Shown: positions 8,009-18,006, numbered from the stretch's first letter. The stretch is DNA of 64,000 nucleotides from Eudoraea chungangensis (GCF_029360665.1 NZ_JARDUB010000006.1:434001-498000); one strand, 5' to 3'. Notes: generated by a model not told the origin, from the letters alone. Made by a program: numbers and translations.

Positions 8009-10114
8009 ATGAACGGAAGCTATTTGCAAACTCCAATAAGCTATTTAAAAGGCGTAGGACCTAATAGAGCCAGTATACTACAATCCGAGCTTAACATACA
8101 GAGTTATCGCGACCTGCTTCACCATTTCCCTCACAGGTATATAGATAAAACGAAATACTATACCATTCAAGAGCTTCTAAAGGGAAATGCTGAAATACAA
8201 TTAGTTGGTAAAATAGTACATCTTAGAACAATTGAGCAAAAAAGGGGAAGTAGATTAGTTGCCAGATTTGAGGATACTACCGGGCAAATGGAATTGGTTT
8301 GGTTTAGAGGACAACGTTGGATCAAGGAGAATATAAAGCTTAACACCGCCTATGTTATTTTTGGCCGTGTTAACTGGTTTAATGGTGTTTTTTCTATGCC
8401 TCATCCAGAAATGGAACTACTAAGCGAGCATCAAAAAGGGATAAAAGTAGCCTTGCAACCTATATATCCATCCACTGAAAAATTAGTTGCCAAAGGAATA
8501 TCAAATAGAGTAGTTGGAAAATGGATGAAGCAGCTTTTTACAGAAATGCCGGGCTCTTTTAGAGAAACACTTTCCGATAATCTTCTAGAACAGCTAAAAC
8601 TTTTAAGCAAATCAAAAGCCATGTTCCACATTCATTTTCCCAAAAACATAGAATATCTAAACAGGGCACAGTTTCGATTAAAATTTGAGGAATTGTTTTA
8701 CTTACAATTATTACTTCTTTCCAATAAACTTGCGAGAAAACGTAAAATAAAAGGGCATGGATTTCCAAAAGTTGGAACTCTTTTTAATAATTTTTACACA
8801 AACAATCTACCCTTCGACCTGACTTCTGCACAAAAAAAAGTAGTAAAGGAAATTAGATCGGATCTCGGAAGTAATGCTCAAATGAATAGACTTCTTCAGG
8901 GCGACGTAGGCTCTGGAAAAACTGTTGTAGCGCTAATGGCCATTCTACTTGCCATCGATAACAACTTCCAAGCTTGTCTTATGGCGCCTACAGAAATCCT
9001 TGCCAACCAGCATTTTAGTGGGATAAAAGAATTACTTGGACAACTTCCGGTAAATATTGAAATCCTGACGGGATCAACAAAGCAAAAAGACCGAAAACGA
9101 ATACATGGCGCTTTAGAAGATGGGACTTTAAACTTACTTATAGGGACACATGCTGTTTTGGAAGAGAAAGTTAGGTTCAAAAGTCTTGGATTGGCAATAA
9201 TTGACGAGCAGCACAGGTTTGGTGTAGCACAAAGAGCCAAACTTTGGCATAAAAATGCTATTCCACCTCATGTTCTGGTAATGACAGCCACCCCAATTCC
9301 CAGAACCTTGGCAATGAGTCTATACGGAGATCTTGATATCTCCGTAATTGATGAACTACCTCCGGGAAGAAAATCTGTTAAAACGGTACTTAGGTCTGAT
9401 AAAAATCGATTAAAGGTCTTTCAATTCATTCGAGATGAAATCAGAAAAGGAAGACAAGTATATATTGTTTACCCCCTAATTAAAGAATCTGAAGCTTTAG
9501 ATTACAAAGACCTTATGGATGGTTATGAAAGTCTGATAAGGGATTTTCCATTGCCAAACTATCAAATATCTATTGTACATGGAAAGATGAAAGCCGCAGA
9601 TAAGGACTATGAGATGGACAGGTTTGTACAAGGAAAAACACAGATTATGGTAGCCACAACGGTCATTGAAGTGGGTGTAAACGTGCCCAACGCATCTGTA
9701 ATGATTATTGAGAGTGCGGAGAGGTTTGGCCTTACCCAGTTGCACCAACTAAGAGGAAGAGTTGGTAGAGGTGCGGAACAGAGTTATTGCATATTAATGG
9801 CCGGTCATAAATTGTCTTCTGAAGCCAAGACAAGACTTGAGACTATGACACGTACTAACGATGGGTTTGAGATCGCCGAAGTAGACCTAAAACTAAGGGG
9901 GCCTGGAGATCTTATGGGTACGCAACAAAGTGGTATTCTAAATTTGAGAATTGCCGATATTGTTAAAGACAATACCTTGCTTCAACGAGCCCGATTCTGT
10001 GCAAAACAATTATTAAAAGAAGATCCAAAACTAGAAAATTCTTCGAATCAAAATATTAAAATAGCCTTTCAGCAATTTCTTCAAAAAAAAGATATTTGGA
10101 ATTATATTAGTTAA
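8009..10114 (+). CDS. recG: ATP-dependent DNA helicase RecG
   Basis: 701 residues from the ATG at 8009. A TTG 66 nt upstream would add a tail unlike the family, while MNGSYLQTPISYLKGVGPNRA is a normal RecG start. Domain order: N-terminal wedge/OB domain (about 1-240, with GVGP), helicase domain 1 with Walker A GDVGSGKT and motif II DEQH (here DEQHRFGV), motif III TATPIPRTL, helicase domain 2 with LRGRVGRG, and the C-terminal TRG region (GDLMGTQQSG). It reverses stalled replication forks and migrates Holliday junctions. Length is normal. A terminator lies directly after the stop. Confidence 0.97.
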   Translation: MNGSYLQTPISYLKGVGPNRASILQSELNIQSYRDLLHHFPHRYIDKTKYYTIQELLKGNAEIQLVGKIVHLRTIEQKRGSRLVARFEDTTGQMELVWFRGQRWIKENIKLNTAYVIFGRVNWFNGVFSMPHPEMELLSEHQKGIKVALQPIYPSTEKLVAKGISNRVVGKWMKQLFTEMPGSFRETLSDNLLEQLKLLSKSKAMFHIHFPKNIEYLNRAQFRLKFEELFYLQLLLLSNKLARKRKIKGHGFPKVGTLFNNFYTNNLPFDLTSAQKKVVKEIRSDLGSNAQMNRLLQGDVGSGKTVVALMAILLAIDNNFQACLMAPTEILANQHFSGIKELLGQLPVNIEILTGSTKQKDRKRIHGALEDGTLNLLIGTHAVLEEKVRFKSLGLAIIDEQHRFGVAQRAKLWHKNAIPPHVLVMTATPIPRTLAMSLYGDLDISVIDELPPGRKSVKTVLRSDKNRLKVFQFIRDEIRKGRQVYIVYPLIKESEALDYKDLMDGYESLIRDFPLPNYQISIVHGKMKAADKDYEMDRFVQGKTQIMVATTVIEVGVNVPNASVMIIESAERFGLTQLHQLRGRVGRGAEQSYCILMAGHKLSSEAKTRLETMTRTNDGFEIAEVDLKLRGPGDLMGTQQSGILNLRIADIVKDNTLLQRARFCAKQLLKEDPKLENSSNQNIKIAFQQFLQKKDIWNYIS

Positions 10115-10150
10115 GAGCCGAAGAAGAATATCCGGCTCTTTTTCTTTTCT
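10113..10150 (+). terminator. Bidirectional Rho-independent terminator between recG and the DUF2911 gene
   Basis: Stem AAGAGCCG (10113-10120) pairs with CGGCTCTT (10133-10140) around a 12-nt loop and is followed by a T-rich run. The stem begins in the recG stop codon. The minus-strand side has only a short A/T tail, so it is mainly a recG terminator. Confidence 0.75.
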
Positions 10151-10161
10151 ACTGAGTCGTT

Positions 10162-11274
10162 TTAATTAATATCCTTTCCTTCTTGCAGTAATGCCATATT
10201 TCTCACAATGGCATCTTTATTTATTTGATCGGGAGCTCTTTCCTGAGCAATTGCAAGATGTTTAAGGGCTTTTGAATAATCATTATTAGCCGAATAACCT
10301 CTGGCAAGACCATAGTCTACCGGCCATTGCCCTTTATGATTTTTTGCATTCATCTTAAAAATCTCTAATGCCTTTTCTTTTTTTCCTTGAGCAATCAACT
10401 GTCGGCCGTAAGCATGCGTTTCTAATACCGTCGCCATCCCCAGAGCTTCATCCATGGTAGCATTTGCCTCAGCTAAATTTCCTTGTTTTTCCAATATTCT
10501 GGATTTTATGCTAAGATTATTAAAGGTCTTTTGACTGAAAAACTGTCCCTCAATGGCTGCATCAATCCAAGCCTCTGCTGTTTCCAAGTCTCCTCCATTA
10601 TTTAATGCGAAGTTCGCAGCTCGCTCCCACGATTGCCTTGTAAAACCAGGAGAGTTTTGTAGTTTTTTCTTCAAGTCGTCCATTACAATAGCCGTCACAT
10701 TCACCTCTACGGTGAATGGAATCTCTTTTTCGCCCCATAATAGGGATATTTTGGATGAAGTTGGTTTTATCTCAGAGAATACATAAGTAAGTTCTTCTGT
10801 ATGTGGAATCTCATTTGTATTTACCTTTACGCGAAGTGCATCCTGTGCTGGATCATAGAAGTAACTTCCCCAAGCTTCATAATCCTTAGAAAAAATAATC
10901 TCAGCGGTATTATCCTCCATAATCACCATATGAAGTCCATAATTTCCTTTTGCCAGAGGTTCCCCTTCTATGGAGACATCATCTGTAAATTCTATTACCG
11001 TATTTTCATCAGCTCCTGCTCTCCAGGGAGATTCTTGGGCTGTACCAAATCCAAGATTATTCATACCATAAGGAACCAAATTTCCCCATATTTCGCGTTC
11101 TCTTACAGATGGCCTGGAATAAGAAATAGAAATATCCGTAATTCCAATTGTTTGCAGAACTTTTGCCTGTTGACTGCCTCTAGGCATGTTTAGTTGTGAA
11201 TTGGAAGGAATACTAAACAAAAGCATAAATACGCTTAGGAGTAGTCCTCCATTAAAATAATTGTTGTTCATCAT
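10162..11274 (-). CDS. Secreted DUF2911 protein with TPR-like C-terminus
   Basis: 370 residues. The signal peptide (about 1-26, SIPSNSQ) is followed by the DUF2911 domain (about 28-190) with its typical blocks PRGSQQAKVLQTIGITDISISYSRP, GREIWG-like REREIWGNLVPYG, WRAGADENT and GNYGLHM. The C-terminal half (about 205-365) is alpha-helical with TPR-like spacing (AEAWIDAAIE, AEANATMDEALG, KALEIFKMNAK, KALKHLAIAQ). DUF2911 proteins are widespread in Bacteroidota and have no established function. A predicted scaffold role is inference only. It is convergent with recG. Confidence 0.88.
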   Translation of the reverse strand: MMNNNYFNGGLLLSVFMLLFSIPSNSQLNMPRGSQQAKVLQTIGITDISISYSRPSVREREIWGNLVPYGMNNLGFGTAQESPWRAGADENTVIEFTDDVSIEGEPLAKGNYGLHMVIMEDNTAEIIFSKDYEAWGSYFYDPAQDALRVKVNTNEIPHTEELTYVFSEIKPTSSKISLLWGEKEIPFTVEVNVTAIVMDDLKKKLQNSPGFTRQSWERAANFALNNGGDLETAEAWIDAAIEGQFFSQKTFNNLSIKSRILEKQGNLAEANATMDEALGMATVLETHAYGRQLIAQGKKEKALEIFKMNAKNHKGQWPVDYGLARGYSANNDYSKALKHLAIAQERAPDQINKDAIVRNMALLQEGKDIN

Positions 11275-11514
11275 ACTGTTTTTTAATGTTGAATATTAGG
11301 TGTTAGTGGTTTAAATATAAGGGTAGTAAAAGTGGACAGTTGTTATACTTCTGTTAAAGATGCTATTATAATGTTAAAGCAATTAAACATCCCAGAGAAT
11401 ACAAATAAAAAAGCATTACTAAATTGAAGGTTTAAATCATACAAGTCAACATAATCATTTAGGGCCTAATAATTTATCTATACAATTGTTTTTCAGTGCT
11501 TTAACACACATTAT

Positions 11515-11595
11515 ATGAAATTGGACATCGTAATTTTGGGCCTCAGGAAAATGATCATTTTAACTACCTTCATACATTTGTTAGTCGAACATTAA
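11515..11595 (+). CDS. Possible 26-residue leader peptide upstream of leuC
   Basis: ATG at 11515 to TAA at 11593-11595, ending 24 nt before leuC. The peptide has 6 Leu, 5 Ile and 2 Val among 26 residues (starting MKLDIVILGL and ending LLVEH), as expected for a branched-chain attenuator peptide. Against this, no terminator/antiterminator pair is visible, and the best -7 promoter element lies inside the ORF, so the main transcript would omit it. AT-rich DNA also favours Ile and Leu codons by chance. Confidence 0.25.
   Translation: MKLDIVILGLRKMIILTTFIHLLVEH
11548..11561. promoter_or_regulatory. 14-bp perfect palindrome in the leuC promoter (operator candidate)
   Basis: AAAATGATCATTTT is a perfect inverted repeat. 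It sits 11 bp upstream of the -7 element, in the spacer where the -33 to -7 region would be. A dimeric regulator bound here would block or remodel RNA polymerase at the leu promoter. The regulator is not identified. Confidence 0.45.
11573..11580 (+). promoter_or_regulatory. leu operon -7 element (TACATTTG)
   Basis: Exact match to TAnnTTTG, 39 bp upstream of the leuC ATG, giving a leader of roughly 30-35 nt. No TTG is found 17-23 bp upstream, so the promoter may be weak or regulator-dependent. Confidence 0.5.
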
Positions 11596-11619
11596 GCTTA
11601 TTTTCTTAATAATTGATTT

Positions 11620-13029
11620 ATGAAAAAAACACTATTTGATAAAGTCTGGGACTCACATGTTATCAGAAGTATTGATAAGGGACCCGATGTACTTTTTATT
11701 GACCGGCATTTAGTGCACGAAGTAACAAGTCCAGTGGCCTTTTTAGGCTTAAAAAATCGGGCTAGTAAAGTCTTATATCCAAACAGGACTTTTGCCACGG
11801 CAGACCACAATACGCCAACCATAAACCAACATTTACCTGTTCAGGATCCATTATCGGCAAATCAATTGAGAGCTTTAGAGCATAATGCGATAGAGAACAA
11901 TATACCATATTGGGGCTTGGGACATGAAAAAAATGGAATTGTACACGTAATTGGTCCGGAGAATGGTATCACCGTTCCAGGAGCTACCATTGTTTGTGGC
12001 GACTCCCATACCTCTACCCACGGTGCCTTCGGAGCAATTGCATTTGGCATTGGAACATCAGAGGTAGAAATGGTTTTGGCCACACAATGCATAATGCAGC
12101 CCAAGCCAAAGAAAATGAAAATTCAGATAGATGGCAGCTTAAATAAGGCTGTAACACCAAAAGATGTGGCCTTATATATAATCTCACAACTCAGCACTTC
12201 TGGTGCCACAGGATACTTTGTTGAATATGCTGGAGACATTTTTAAAGAGATGTCTATGGAAGGAAGAATGACTGTTTGTAATTTGAGTATTGAGATGGGC
12301 GCTCGTGGCGGAATGATTGCACCAGATGAGAAGACCTACAACTACATTAAAGACAGAGAGTTTACACCCAAAGGTGAGGCATGGGATAAGGCGATGGAAT
12401 ACTGGAATACTCTGAGTACCGATGTAGGTGCCGTCTTTGATAAAGAAATTCGCTTTAATGGAAATGATATAGAACCCATGATTACCTATGGAACGAATCC
12501 TGGAATGGGTATGGGTATCTCTGGAGGAATACCAAGTTCGGGCTCTCTAGAGGGAGGTGTTGCCACTTACAAAAAATCTCTGGATTATATGAATTTCCAG
12601 GAAGGAGATAATATGCTTGGAAAAAGCATTGATTTTGTATTCTTGGGAAGTTGCACCAATGGTCGAATTGAAGATTTTAGAGCTTTTACAAGCATCATTA
12701 AAGGGAGAAAAAAAGCAGAACATGTTACAGCTTGGTTGGTACCAGGATCCCATAAAGTAGAAGAAGCAATTCGAGAAGAAGGCCTTTTAGATATTATTCA
12801 TCAAGCCGGATTTGAACTAAGAGAACCTGGTTGTAGCGCTTGTTTGGCTATGAATGATGATAAAATTCCAGCAGGAAAATATGCAGTGAGTACTTCCAAT
12901 AGAAACTTTGAAGGAAGACAGGGTCCCGGCTCAAGGACCTTATTGGCCAGTCCGCTTGTAGCAGCTGCCGCTGCCGTTACTGGGAAGGTTACAGATCCTA
13001 GAGAATTAATGGTTGAAGAATCGGTATAA
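11620..13029 (+). CDS. leuC: 3-isopropylmalate dehydratase large subunit
   Basis: 469 residues, the normal LeuC length. With LeuD it isomerises 2- to 3-isopropylmalate in leucine synthesis, and citramalate to methylmalate if that route is used. Aconitase-family marks: [26 protein letters not shown] and the three [4Fe-4S] cysteine sites in FLGSCTNGR and [10 protein letters not shown]. It is the first gene of leuC-leuD-leuA-leuB, with leuD 24 nt downstream. The ATG follows an AT-rich leader without a Shine-Dalgarno sequence. Confidence 0.97.
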   Translation: MKKTLFDKVWDSHVIRSIDKGPDVLFIDRHLVHEVTSPVAFLGLKNRASKVLYPNRTFATADHNTPTINQHLPVQDPLSANQLRALEHNAIENNIPYWGLGHEKNGIVHVIGPENGITVPGATIVCGDSHTSTHGAFGAIAFGIGTSEVEMVLATQCIMQPKPKKMKIQIDGSLNKAVTPKDVALYIISQLSTSGATGYFVEYAGDIFKEMSMEGRMTVCNLSIEMGARGGMIAPDEKTYNYIKDREFTPKGEAWDKAMEYWNTLSTDVGAVFDKEIRFNGNDIEPMITYGTNPGMGMGISGGIPSSGSLEGGVATYKKSLDYMNFQEGDNMLGKSIDFVFLGSCTNGRIEDFRAFTSIIKGRKKAEHVTAWLVPGSHKVEEAIREEGLLDIIHQAGFELREPGCSACLAMNDDKIPAGKYAVSTSNRNFEGRQGPGSRTLLASPLVAAAAAVTGKVTDPRELMVEESV

Positions 13030-13053
13030 CCTTATTTAAAAGAAACAATAAAA

Positions 13054-13650
13054 ATGGCTTACGATAAATTTAAAGTCCTAAAAAGTACAGCAGTACCTCT
13101 ACCAATTGAAAATGTAGATACAGACCAAATAATCCCTGCCCGCTTTCTAAAAGCCACGGAAAGAAAAGGCTTTGGAGATAACCTCTTTAGAGATTGGCGA
13201 TATAATCCAGACAATAGCCCGAAAGAACAATTTGTTCTTAATAACCCTATTTACAGAGGTAAAATTTTAGTTGGCGGTAAGAATTTTGGTTCGGGTTCGT
13301 CAAGGGAGCATGCTGCATGGGCGATATATGATTACGGTTTTCGCTGTGTGGTTAGTAGTTTTTTTGCTGATATTTTTAGAGGAAATTGCTTGAATATTGG
13401 TGTACTACCTGTGCAGGTTAGTGCAGAATTTTTAAATGAAATTTTTGAAGCTATCGAAGCAGATCCCAATACGGAATTTGAAGTAGACCTGAAAAATCAG
13501 CGTTTTACTATTTTGGCAAGTGGCGCAAATACTAATTTCGAGATCAACGATTACAAAAAAGAAAATCTTCTCAATGGTTTTGACGATATTGATTATCTGT
13601 TGAATATGAAAGACGAAATTGAGGAATATGCACTTAAAACTCCTCTTTAA
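13054..13650 (+). CDS. leuD: 3-isopropylmalate dehydratase small subunit
   Basis: 198 residues, normal size. It supplies the swivelling domain of isopropylmalate isomerase. Signatures: [13 protein letters not shown] near the N-terminus and the [18 protein letters not shown] substrate-binding loop. It forms a heterodimer with LeuC and lies 24 nt after leuC and 35 nt before the synthase gene. Confidence 0.97.
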   Translation: MAYDKFKVLKSTAVPLPIENVDTDQIIPARFLKATERKGFGDNLFRDWRYNPDNSPKEQFVLNNPIYRGKILVGGKNFGSGSSREHAAWAIYDYGFRCVVSSFFADIFRGNCLNIGVLPVQVSAEFLNEIFEAIEADPNTEFEVDLKNQRFTILASGANTNFEINDYKKENLLNGFDDIDYLLNMKDEIEEYALKTPL

Positions 13651-13685
13651 AGTTCCATACTAAATGGAGCGTTTTTTGACAAGCC

Positions 13686-15203
13686 ATGACTAAAAAGAAG
13701 ATTGAAATAATGGATACCACACTTCGGGATGGGGAACAGACCTCCGGAGTATCCTTTACCGCGTCTGAAAAACTTACCCTTGCAAGACTTTTGATCGAAG
13801 ATCTTAAGGTAGATAGGATAGAAATTGCCTCGGCACGTGTTTCGGATGGAGAATTCAATTCTGTAGTTCAAATTACAGACTGGGCCAAAGATGCAGGGCA
13901 CTTAGAAAAAATTGAAGTGCTGACTTTTGTAGATGGCGGCCTTTCCTTAGAATGGATGAAGAATTCCGGAGCGGTAGTTCAAAACTTATTAACCAAAGGC
14001 TCTCTAAATCATCTCACCTTCCAACTTAAAAAAACTCCGCAGGAGCATTTCAGCGATATTGCCGAAATTTTACAGAAGGCAAAAGAACAAGGTATTAAGA
14101 CAAACGTTTATCTAGAAGACTGGAGTAATGGTATGCGAAATTCTAGTGCATACGTCTTCGAATATCTAGATTTTTTAGCCACGCAGCCAATTGAGAGAGT
14201 CTTATTGCCCGACACTTTAGGTATTCTTACACACAAAGAAACTTTTAGTTTTATAGACAAAATCGTAAAAAAGTATCCTAAACTCCACTTTGACTTTCAT
14301 GGACATAACGACTATGACCTTAGTGTTGCAAATGTCATGGAAGCTATAAACGCAGGATGTCATGGCCTTCATTTAACGGTTAATGGGATGGGTGAAAGAG
14401 CTGGTAATGCTCCCTTGGCAAGTGTAGTTGCGGTAATCAACGACTTCCTACCAGAAATTGAAATAAATGTAAGGGAATCTTCCTTGTACAAGGTCAGTAA
14501 ATTAGTTTCTAACTTCACCGGCTTTAGTATCCCTGCAAACAAACCTATTGTAGGGGATAATGTTTTTACACAAACTGCTGGCATACATGCTGATGGAGAC
14601 AATAAAAAGAACTTATACTTTAATGATTTACTTCCGGAAAGATTTGGCAGAAAACGAAAGTATGCCCTGGGAAAAACCTCTGGAAAAGCGAATATTCAAA
14701 AAAATCTTCAAGAATTAGGACTTAGTCTTAATAATGAGGAGTTGAAAAAAGTTACACAACGAATTATTGAGCTAGGAGATAAAAAGGAGAAGGTAACCAA
14801 AGAGGATTTACCCTTTATTATTTCGGATGTACTAGATAGTGAAGCTTATAAAAATCAAGTAATAATAGATTCTTATGTCCTTACACATTCAAAAGGTCTT
14901 AAGCCATCCACTACAATCTCCGTGACGATAAACGATGAATCATTTGAGGAAAATGCCCAGGGGGATGGACAATTTGATGGTTTTATGAACGCTCTGCGAA
15001 AAGTTTATAAAAAGAGAAAAATAGAATTGCCAAATTTAACAGACTACGCCGTTCGGATCCCTCCAGGCAGTAATTCTGATGCCTTATGCGAAACTATCAT
15101 CACCTGGCAAGATCAGGACAGAGAGTTTATTACCAGAGGCTTAGATTCGGATCAAACCGTGTCTGCCATTAAGGCGACAGAAAAAATGCTCAATATTATA
15201 TAA
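13686..15203 (+). CDS. leuA: 2-isopropylmalate synthase / (R)-citramalate synthase family protein
   Basis: 505 residues. A TIM-barrel acyltransferase domain (DTTLRDGEQTSGVSF with the Arg-Asp pair, EIASAR, HGHNDYDLSVAN metal site, NGMGERAGN) is followed by a C-terminal LeuA regulatory domain. It condenses acetyl-CoA with a 2-oxo acid and is inhibited by the end product through the C-terminal domain. By recollection, blocks such as KVDRIEIASARVS, NVYLEDWSNG, NLLTKGSL and LPERFGRKR are closer to Leptospira citramalate synthase than to E. coli LeuA, so pyruvate rather than 2-oxoisovalerate may be the acceptor. Operon context (leuCD before, leuB after) fits either. Symbol leuA is provisional. Confidence 0.85.
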   Translation: MTKKKIEIMDTTLRDGEQTSGVSFTASEKLTLARLLIEDLKVDRIEIASARVSDGEFNSVVQITDWAKDAGHLEKIEVLTFVDGGLSLEWMKNSGAVVQNLLTKGSLNHLTFQLKKTPQEHFSDIAEILQKAKEQGIKTNVYLEDWSNGMRNSSAYVFEYLDFLATQPIERVLLPDTLGILTHKETFSFIDKIVKKYPKLHFDFHGHNDYDLSVANVMEAINAGCHGLHLTVNGMGERAGNAPLASVVAVINDFLPEIEINVRESSLYKVSKLVSNFTGFSIPANKPIVGDNVFTQTAGIHADGDNKKNLYFNDLLPERFGRKRKYALGKTSGKANIQKNLQELGLSLNNEELKKVTQRIIELGDKKEKVTKEDLPFIISDVLDSEAYKNQVIIDSYVLTHSKGLKPSTTISVTINDESFEENAQGDGQFDGFMNALRKVYKKRKIELPNLTDYAVRIPPGSNSDALCETIITWQDQDREFITRGLDSDQTVSAIKATEKMLNII

Positions 15204-15239
15204 AACAAACTATCCATAAATAGTAAATACGTAACTTAA

Positions 15240-16295
15240 ATGAAATTAGACATTGCCCTTTTATCCGGAGACGGGATAGGACCTGAAGTAATAGAACAAG
15301 CAGTAAAAGTTTGTGATGCTATTGCAAAAAAATATGACCATCAGATTAATTGGAAACCTGCATTAACCGGTGCTACAGCCATTGATGCAGTTGGCGATCC
15401 ATATCCAGATGAAACACACGACATATGCGCCTCCTCGGATGCAGTATTGTTTGGGGCTATCGGACATCCTAAATTTGACAATGATCCCTCTGCCAAAGTG
15501 AGACCAGAACAAGGTCTCTTGCGCATGAGACAAAAACTAGGTTTATTTGCAAACGTAAGACCTACCTTTACCTTTCCTTCTTTAATTGACAAGTCCCCCT
15601 TAAAAAGAGAACGCATAGAGGGTACCGACTTAGTATTTCTCAGAGAACTAACTGGTGGCATATACTTTGGAAAGAGAGGAAGAGAAGACAATGGTAACAC
15701 AGCCTATGACACCTGTACCTATACAAGAGCAGAAATACAACGTTTGGCTAAAAAAGGCTTTGAGATGGCCTTAAAACGTTCAAAAAAACTATGCTGTGTA
15801 GATAAGGCAAATGTACTGGAATCCTCCCGCTTATGGCGAGAAACAGTTCAGGCCATGGAAAAGGATTATCCAGAGGTAACGGTTTCTTATGAGTTTGTGG
15901 ATGCTGTCGCTATGCGGTTAGTACAGTGGCCCAATGACTACGACGTACTTATTACGGAGAATTTATTTGGAGACATCTTAACGGACGAGGCGTCCGTGAT
16001 TTCTGGCTCTATGGGATTAATGCCCTCGGCCTCCTTGGGTGAAAAAATTGCTTTGTACGAACCAATACATGGCTCCTATCCACAGGCAGCCGGGAAAGAC
16101 ATAGCAAATCCTCTGGCTACAGTCTTGTCCGCAGCCATGCTTTTTGAAGATTTTAATTTAACAAAAGAAGCAGAAGAAATTAGAAAAGTGGTAAACGATT
16201 CTTTGGCAGAAGGTATTGTAACAGAAGATTTAGCCGAGGGTAGAAAAGCCTATAAGACTAGTGAAGTTGGCGATTGGCTTGCTTCTAAGATATAA
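15240..16295 (+). CDS. leuB: 3-isopropylmalate dehydrogenase
   Basis: 351 residues. NAD-dependent oxidative decarboxylation of 3-isopropylmalate. Typical marks: LLSGDGIGPEV at the N-terminus, LRELTGGIYFG, the metal-binding TENLFGDILTDEASVISGSMGLMPSAS and YEPIHGSYPQAAGKDIANP. It is the last gene of the leu operon, 36 nt after the synthase, and is followed by a strong terminator. Confidence 0.97.
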   Translation: MKLDIALLSGDGIGPEVIEQAVKVCDAIAKKYDHQINWKPALTGATAIDAVGDPYPDETHDICASSDAVLFGAIGHPKFDNDPSAKVRPEQGLLRMRQKLGLFANVRPTFTFPSLIDKSPLKRERIEGTDLVFLRELTGGIYFGKRGREDNGNTAYDTCTYTRAEIQRLAKKGFEMALKRSKKLCCVDKANVLESSRLWRETVQAMEKDYPEVTVSYEFVDAVAMRLVQWPNDYDVLITENLFGDILTDEASVISGSMGLMPSASLGEKIALYEPIHGSYPQAAGKDIANPLATVLSAAMLFEDFNLTKEAEEIRKVVNDSLAEGIVTEDLAEGRKAYKTSEVGDWLASKI

Positions 16296-16315
16296 ACTAT
16301 AATTTATTACCAAAA

Positions 16316-16354
16316 AAAAGCCAGAGAAGCGAAACGGAACTTCTCTGGCTTTTT
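16316..16354. terminator. Strong bidirectional Rho-independent terminator between the leu and ilv operons
   Basis: AAAAGCCAGAGAAG (16316-16329) pairs perfectly with CTTCTCTGGCTTTT (16340-16353) around a 10-nt loop. It has an A-run upstream and a T-run downstream, so it works for both convergent operons. The 14-bp stem is the best hairpin I see in the window. Confidence 0.92.
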
Positions 16355-16374
16355 ACATTTATTAATTTTTATTA

Positions 16375-17967
16375 TCACAATAGATAATCTGTGCTGATAA
16401 AATTTGAAAGTTTTGTTTCTAATAGTTTTTCCAGTATCTCCTTATTCAGATTGGTATCCTTAGATGCTACAAAGGTTCTAATTGAAAAAGATCTTAAGGC
16501 ATCGTGCACACTTAAGGTGGCCACTGCCGAATCTTTACGTCCTGTAAATGGATAAACATCGGGACCTCTCTGGCAAGAACTGTTTAAATTAACTCTACAC
16601 ACCAAATTAGCTAATGTATCAATCAGTGGTGCAAGCGTGTATACATCACTGCCAAAAAGGCTAACCTGTTGTCCGTAATTAGATGCAGCCATATCATCTA
16701 AGGGCTCTTGAATATCATCGAAAGAAAGTACGGGTACTACTGGTCCAAACTGCTCTTCTTCATAAATTCTCATGTTTTTTTGAACCGGATATAAAACGGC
16801 TGGCCAAATATAGTTCTCACTCTTCTCTCCTCCTTTTGGATTCAATATTTCTGCCCCCTTTTCTAATGCGTCATCAATAAGCTCTTTTATGTACGCTGGC
16901 TTACCCGGCTCTGGCAATGGCGTAAGGCTTACTCCTTCATCCCAGGGATTACCATATTTAAGAGCATCTACTGCCGCAGCAAATTTGGAATTAAAAACGT
17001 CCACCACATCTGAATGAACATAAATAACTTTTAACGCTGTACAGCGTTGACCGTTAAATGAAAGTGCGCCTGTAATACATTCAGCTATAGCCAAGTCTAA
17101 ATCTGCATCCGGAAGTACAATAGCTGGATTTTTTGCTTCAAGACCTAGCACCAAACGTAGTCGGTTACTTTTAGGATGCTGATTTTGAAGTGCATTGGCG
17201 GATAGACTATTACCAATAAGAGCTAAAACATCTATTTTTCCGGTCTTCATTATAGGACCTGCTATGGCCCTACCCCTGCCAAAAACAATATTAACAACGC
17301 CTTTTGGAAAGCTCTCTTTAAACGCTTCTATTAGCGGACTTATCAATAAAACACCCTGTTTAGCTGGTTTAAAAACAGCTGTATTACCCATAATAATAGC
17401 GGGAATCAACAAGCAAAATGTTTCATTTAAAGGATAATTATATGGCCCCAGACATAGTACAACTCCTAAAGGACCCCTTCTAATATGGGCGTAAACCCCA
17501 CCATTTTTTTCAAACTTAGCGGAATCACGATCCAGGTTTTTGTAATCTTCAATAGTATCGTATATATATTCAATAGTTCTATCGAATTCCTTAATAGAGT
17601 CATTTAAGGATTTACCAATCTCCCACATCAATAATTTAACCACTTCATCTTTCCTGGTTTCCATTATTCTAACGAACTTCTCCATACACTCTATACGATC
17701 GCTAACCTTCATAGTTGGCCAAACCCCCTGACCCTTGTCGTAGGCATCAACAGCAGCATCCAAAGCCATTAGAGCTTCTTTTTCTGCCATATCAGGGACT
17801 TTACCAACCAGTGTTGGAGAATATTCTTGTGTACTACTAATGGTAGATATTACATCAGCGGTTGGGCCATTCCATTCTAGAAGCTCACCATTAATAAGGT
17901 ACTCTTTCTGAATTAGCGGTGCACTTATCTTAAAATGATCAGGAATTCTATATGCGGTAGTTTCCAT
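16375..17967 (-). CDS. gapN: NADP-dependent glyceraldehyde-3-phosphate dehydrogenase (non-phosphorylating, ALDH family)
   Basis: 530 residues from the ATG at 17967 ([12 protein letters not shown]). An in-frame ATG at 17991 would add eight residues. The aldehyde dehydrogenase fold is complete: [11 protein letters not shown] cofactor region, [11 protein letters not shown] with the general-base Glu, [10 protein letters not shown] with the catalytic Cys, and [11 protein letters not shown]. The sequence follows the GapN/ALDH11 branch, which oxidises glyceraldehyde-3-phosphate directly to 3-phosphoglycerate and forms NADPH. It is the last gene of ilvD-ilvB-ilvN-ilvC, close behind ilvC, where NADPH is consumed. 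Another aldehyde substrate cannot be excluded. Confidence 0.85.
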   Translation of the reverse strand: METTAYRIPDHFKISAPLIQKEYLINGELLEWNGPTADVISTISSTQEYSPTLVGKVPDMAEKEALMALDAAVDAYDKGQGVWPTMKVSDRIECMEKFVRIMETRKDEVVKLLMWEIGKSLNDSIKEFDRTIEYIYDTIEDYKNLDRDSAKFEKNGGVYAHIRRGPLGVVLCLGPYNYPLNETFCLLIPAIIMGNTAVFKPAKQGVLLISPLIEAFKESFPKGVVNIVFGRGRAIAGPIMKTGKIDVLALIGNSLSANALQNQHPKSNRLRLVLGLEAKNPAIVLPDADLDLAIAECITGALSFNGQRCTALKVIYVHSDVVDVFNSKFAAAVDALKYGNPWDEGVSLTPLPEPGKPAYIKELIDDALEKGAEILNPKGGEKSENYIWPAVLYPVQKNMRIYEEEQFGPVVPVLSFDDIQEPLDDMAASNYGQQVSLFGSDVYTLAPLIDTLANLVCRVNLNSSCQRGPDVYPFTGRKDSAVATLSVHDALRSFSIRTFVASKDTNLNKEILEKLLETKLSNFISTDYLL

Positions 17968-18006
17968 TATATGTCTTTTAAAAACCTCCATTTAGAGGCA
18001 TTCCAA

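Larger units (their letters stand above)
11275..11619. other. 345-bp intergenic region upstream of the leu operon
   Basis: Divergent region between the DUF2911 gene and leuC. The leuC-proximal 110 bp holds a 26-codon branched-chain-rich small ORF (11515-11595), a 14-bp perfect palindrome (11548-11561) and a -7 element (11573-11580). The remaining AT-rich 240 bp shows no gene or terminator to me. Confidence 0.6.
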
